A DNA stretch of 64,000 nucleotides from Scenedesmus sp. ARA3. Taxonomy: Eukaryota > Chlorophyta > Chlorophyceae > Sphaeropleales > Scenedesmaceae. The stretch covers positions 18,237 through 82,236 of the forward strand of contig RWJK01001359.1 in NCBI GenBank assembly GCA_004335835.1, given 5' to 3'. Of the stretch, positions 60,601-64,000 are shown piece after piece; the stretch's first letter is position 1; each line of letters begins with the position of its first letter. The notes below the pieces were generated by a model. The model saw nothing but the letters and a program-made list of their open reading frames with translations, did no database searches and had not been told where the DNA came from. Position numbers and translations under genes: made by a program.

Positions 60601-62629
60601 CATCGGGGCCAGTGTGAGGGAGCTGGTGCAGGGCATTGACTGCCCCATGACGGCTGCTTATATGGACGCTGTTACGTTCTTCAAGGGCGCCAGCAAGCCC
60701 AACCTGCACAAGAACGCCATCTGCGTGTTTGAGCACAACCCAGGTGCGCTGCTGCTTGCACAGAATTGCAGCCAGCGAGGCCAGCATTGGATACAGACAC
60801 ATAATCAAGTGATTGCGTCCTGACTTGTACACATTCACCTACAGCATAGTTGCAGTCGGTGACAAAGCTGGCGAAGAGCTGATGCATCTGCTGTCTGTTG
60901 TTGCTTCTCGTGTCGCGTGCAGACACGCCCACCCTGCGCCACTACAGCTACTCGTACCAATTCTACGGTGCAGTGCCGGGCGCCAGCCTTGTGGTGCGCA
61001 TGGTGTCTGAGATCAACAACTATGATTACATCACAGACCTCATCCTGTCAAACGACGGCATGCTGGAGGTCAAGGTGGTCACGTCAGGGTGAGCAGGGCG
61101 CAGCGGCAGTGCCCATTACCTGTGCGAGGTGCAGCAGTGGCTATGCTGGGCGCCCTTGCAGGATTCACGACTCTGATAGCGTACCAAAGGGGGTATTCTG
61201 CGCACAGTTGCCTGATGTAGCTACTGCTCCTGCTCCTGCTGCTGCCATGACCGTGATATCACAGGTATGTGCAGGCCACTGCCTTCAAGGCTGCTTACAG
61301 GGACAGCTTTGGCTACCCCCTGATGTACAACATCAGTGGCACGCTGCACACACACGTGCTGGCTTGGAAGGTTGACCTGGACATTGGCGGCACACAGAAC
61401 AGCGTGAACATCCACCACATGAAGGTGCGTGTGGCAGCCTGCTGGCAGCTGGTTGATTGGATGCTAGCTGCCTACTCACCTTTCAGCGTGACAACCTGTC
61501 AGATGCTGTAGCAGCCAATGCATGTGCCGGAGCAGAACACAGGTAGCCCAAGCATACATGAGGCCACAAGCACTTGCGGTGCTGACATGAGCAGACGATT
61601 GGGCAGCTGCCAGGTGTGCGCAGCCAGCGTGTTCCTGAATACACTCCTGCTGCTTTCCTGCCTCCACTGAGTATGTCTGTCTCTGGCGGCATAATCAAAG
61701 CAATTGCCTTGCTGCCTGTGCGCAGGTGGGTGAGGCGGACGACGGCGCGGGCGGCAAGATCTACATCAACAAGTACGAGGCGGAAATCGCAGAGACAGAA
61801 GATGAGGCCGCATACTCTACCAGCATGGCTGCGCCCAAGATCCCCGTTGTCATTGCCGAGTCAAAGAAGAACATGTTTGGCAGCCCGCGCGGCTACAAGG
61901 TGCAGCTGAACAGGCCGCTGCTCAACCTGGAGCCAGAAGGGTACGACAGGAGCAAGGCGCTGGGTGAGTGCTGCTAGCTGCTGCTGCTGTTGTTTGTTGT
62001 TTGATGCCAGCTGCATGGCCTTGATTGTTTGTGATCCTTGCTTCAGCATGCACCCACGCACACTGCAGGTTGTGGCTGCTGCATGGTTGGCAATGCATGC
62101 AATCCAGCAAACACACGGGTGCACACTCAACACACACATAGTGGCTGCATCAAGATTCTGCAACATGCATTGAGATTCCGCTGATTCAACACTCTGCACC
62201 TGCACTCCCGCCCCGCGCACTGCAGGCTTCATGAAGTACAGCTTTGCCGCCACCAAGCACAAGGACGCGGAGGCGCACAGCAGCAGCATCTACGGCCAGG
62301 CGCGGCTGTCCAACCCCTCTACCTCTCTGACCGACTACGTGGACGGCGAGCCGCTGCGCAACCAGGATGTGGTGGTGTGGGTCAACAGCGGGCTGTACCA
62401 CATCCCCGTGGCCGAGGACGCGCCTGTCACCACCACTACTGGCAATAGCCTTGGCTTCAGCCTTGTGCCGTTCAACTGGGCAAATGAGAGCCCTGCCACA
62501 GACATGGCAGACATGATTGAGATCACGTCCGAGAACAAGGCAGTGCCTGCAGTGAAGACAGCAGTCACGCGCTGCCAGCCCAGCTACCTGGATGTGAAGT
62601 TCCTGCAGTCTGGCTGGGAGTCGGCTTGA
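57640..62629 (+). CDS. CAO: Secreted copper amine oxidase, copy B
   Basis: Paralogue of copy A with the same reaction. Exons 57640-57709, 57957-58067, 58224-58333, 58669-58916, 59196-59440, 59717-59954, 60160-60308, 60543-60743, 60923-61088, 61265-61424, 61726-61963 and 62226-62629 give 779 residues. Every exon except the last has exactly the length of its partner in copy A. The signal peptide differs (MLRQIPLIALSVAAVLLAQAA). The topaquinone site NYDY, copper ligands HTH and GLYHIP, and YLDSHWGIG are all present. The N-terminal domains (exons 2-4) have diverged, while exons 5, 7, 8, 9 and most of 12 are nearly identical at nucleotide level, and the match in exon 7 runs on into the intron. Tandem duplication is clear; division of labour between the copies is unknown. 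Confidence 0.94.
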
Positions 62630-64000
62630 TGCAGCAGCAGCAGCGGCTGCAGCTGCGGCAGCAGCAGCAGCAGCAGCACCTGCGCAAGTTGACAGCAGGG
62701 CTGGGCGGTGGTGATTACTGGCTCCTGGTGATTCAGGTTTTGCAAGCGTTGGGTGTTGGTTGCCGTGATTGCAAGGCAGCATTGATGCATGTCAACAGGT
62801 AGAGTGTGGTTCTGGATTGGGTAGCGCAGAAGATGCGCTAGCATAGTGCATTTGCAGCTGCTGTGAATGCAGCTGGTGACGGCCCTTCATCAGCCTTGAT
62901 TTATGCATGCCATATGGGTACTTGGTACTTGGTGCAAACACTTGGAGTCTGGGATTTAGCGCAGATCAGGCTACGGCTGATGGTCGAGCTGAGCTGTGCA
63001 ACAGAAGGGTTTGAGAGTGGCTGTGGGGAAACTAGGCAAGGTGTTGCTGCTGGCAGGACCGCCGCACAGCCTGCATGCCTCTGATGCTTGCATGATGATC
63101 ATGCAGACACCTGTTATCAGGAGCTCACAGAGCAACACTACCGTGCTGCTTTCAGACATGGGTGTGTGCTGCCGCTGTTTTTATGACAATGGCACGGCGC
63201 CCTACTATCATTTGACCGCTTCGCTTGTTAAGGCGCTGTTCATTGACTTGACTACGCATGGACGCTTCCTGAACTGATTTTCTTCCTCGCTGCTAGTGCG
63301 AGCACTGGTTGCCAGCCAGACCAAGTCCTGTGCTGGCACCCCTAGCAACAGCCACATCTATCCTGATTGCAGTAGAGGGCTGGAACCCACCAACACATGA
63401 GCATCGTGGCACTGCAATGTGCTGCATGATTGTAACAGTTCGCCTGTCATGCATCCAGATGCGTCATGTGCTGCAGCCTTGTGGTGCTTCTGCAGCTGAT
63501 CTGTCAACTGACAGACGCCTGGTCTGGCCCAGTGCTCTTGAAAAAACCCGCGTCCCTATCGTCTAGCGGCTAGGATATGGGCAAAGCCTCGTCTGTGGGC
63601 AAAGCCTTCTGCGCCCTGCCAAACCTGGAAACAGCCGGCGTGCTTCACCTGCTGTTGTTACAAACCACTTCGTAGGTGGGATGCTGTTGAGGAAGCATCA
63701 GGTGGCCATAACATTTCAACAGCATCAGCGGCTGCTGAAGCCACCACGGCATGCCGAGCCCATTGCGTCAACAGCAGCAGCAGCCAGCAACTTTCATCGA
63801 GTTTGTATGCCACTGAAATGTGGCAAGCTGATCCCTGCAGGCATGGCAGGCAGGCAGCTGCCAGCCTGGCCTGCTGAGGTCTCCCTAGCGCCACCAGCAG
63901 CTTCCGTGCAAAGGTTTAACAACCTCACCAGCTGTTGTACCCGGACGAATAGAATGAGGACGGAGACTGTCGCCTTCCGGCCAGCGTTACTTTTTGTGTT
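62630..64000. other. Right-edge intergenic region
   Basis: No protein gene recognised. Contains CAG-rich sequence just past the stop of copy B, a TGTAA at about 63433 (far from the stop) and a tRNA-Glu-like half at 63551. Confidence 0.4.
63551..63574 (+). pseudogene. 5' half of a tRNA-Glu-like sequence
   Basis: TCCCTATCGTCTAGCGGCTA followed by GGAT matches the acceptor strand and D-arm (A box) of eukaryotic tRNA-Glu. The anticodon arm, T-arm (B box) and 3' acceptor strand do not follow. A truncated tRNA or the head of a tRNA-derived SINE. Confidence 0.6.

Overview
This window looks like nuclear DNA of a chlorophyte green alga, most likely a chlorophycean of the Scenedesmus/Tetradesmus type. 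The reasons are: moderately GC-rich sequence; genes cut into many short exons with GT-AG introns and CTGCAG-type acceptors; organelle-targeting N-termini; TGTAA poly(A)-type signals after several stops; and very abundant CAG/CTG triplet runs. The genus is an inference. Every gene model here was spliced by eye from phase-consistent donors and acceptors, with no transcript evidence. A 50-base run of N (7591-7640) marks an assembly gap inside a CAG run.

Layout. 1-3808 (-): malic-enzyme family protein, running off the left edge. 4472-5658 (+): 137-aa polyQ protein of unknown function. 6265-9144 (+): secreted class-3 lipase. 10184-12372 (+): organellar nucleoside diphosphate kinase. 12902-16613 (+): histidinol dehydrogenase. 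17007-20443 (+): selenocysteine lyase/cysteine desulfurase-like enzyme. 22040-29547 (+): 17-exon type I membrane protein with three LamG-like domains and a DUF4215-type Cys-rich repeat. 31731-33391 (-): CGFS monothiol glutaredoxin. 33715-34812 (+): mTERF-like protein. 35817-38021 (-): CDC123. 38282-42006 (+): FAD-dependent oxidoreductase of the DAO family. 42515-43988 (+): basic, probably mitochondrial protein. 44818-49249 (+): FkbM-family methyltransferase, first exon not found. 50367-55426 and 57640-62629 (+): two tandem secreted copper amine oxidases with the same 12-exon structure.

The genes do not form one pathway; this is an ordinary gene-dense nuclear segment. Themes are organellar metabolism (malic enzyme, NDPK, HisD, glutaredoxin, mTERF), sulfur/selenium chemistry (lyase, glutaredoxin) and the secretory route (lipase, LamG protein, FkbM enzyme, amine oxidases).

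The most unusual structure is in the introns. Triplet runs are polarised: CAG runs follow donors and CTG runs precede acceptors, whichever strand the gene is on, so the two ends of some introns could pair. Exon edges with their splice sites are also repeatedly duplicated nearby (malic enzyme, HisD, LamG three times, FAD enzyme). Two of these duplications stay in frame and would act as ready-made alternative acceptors.
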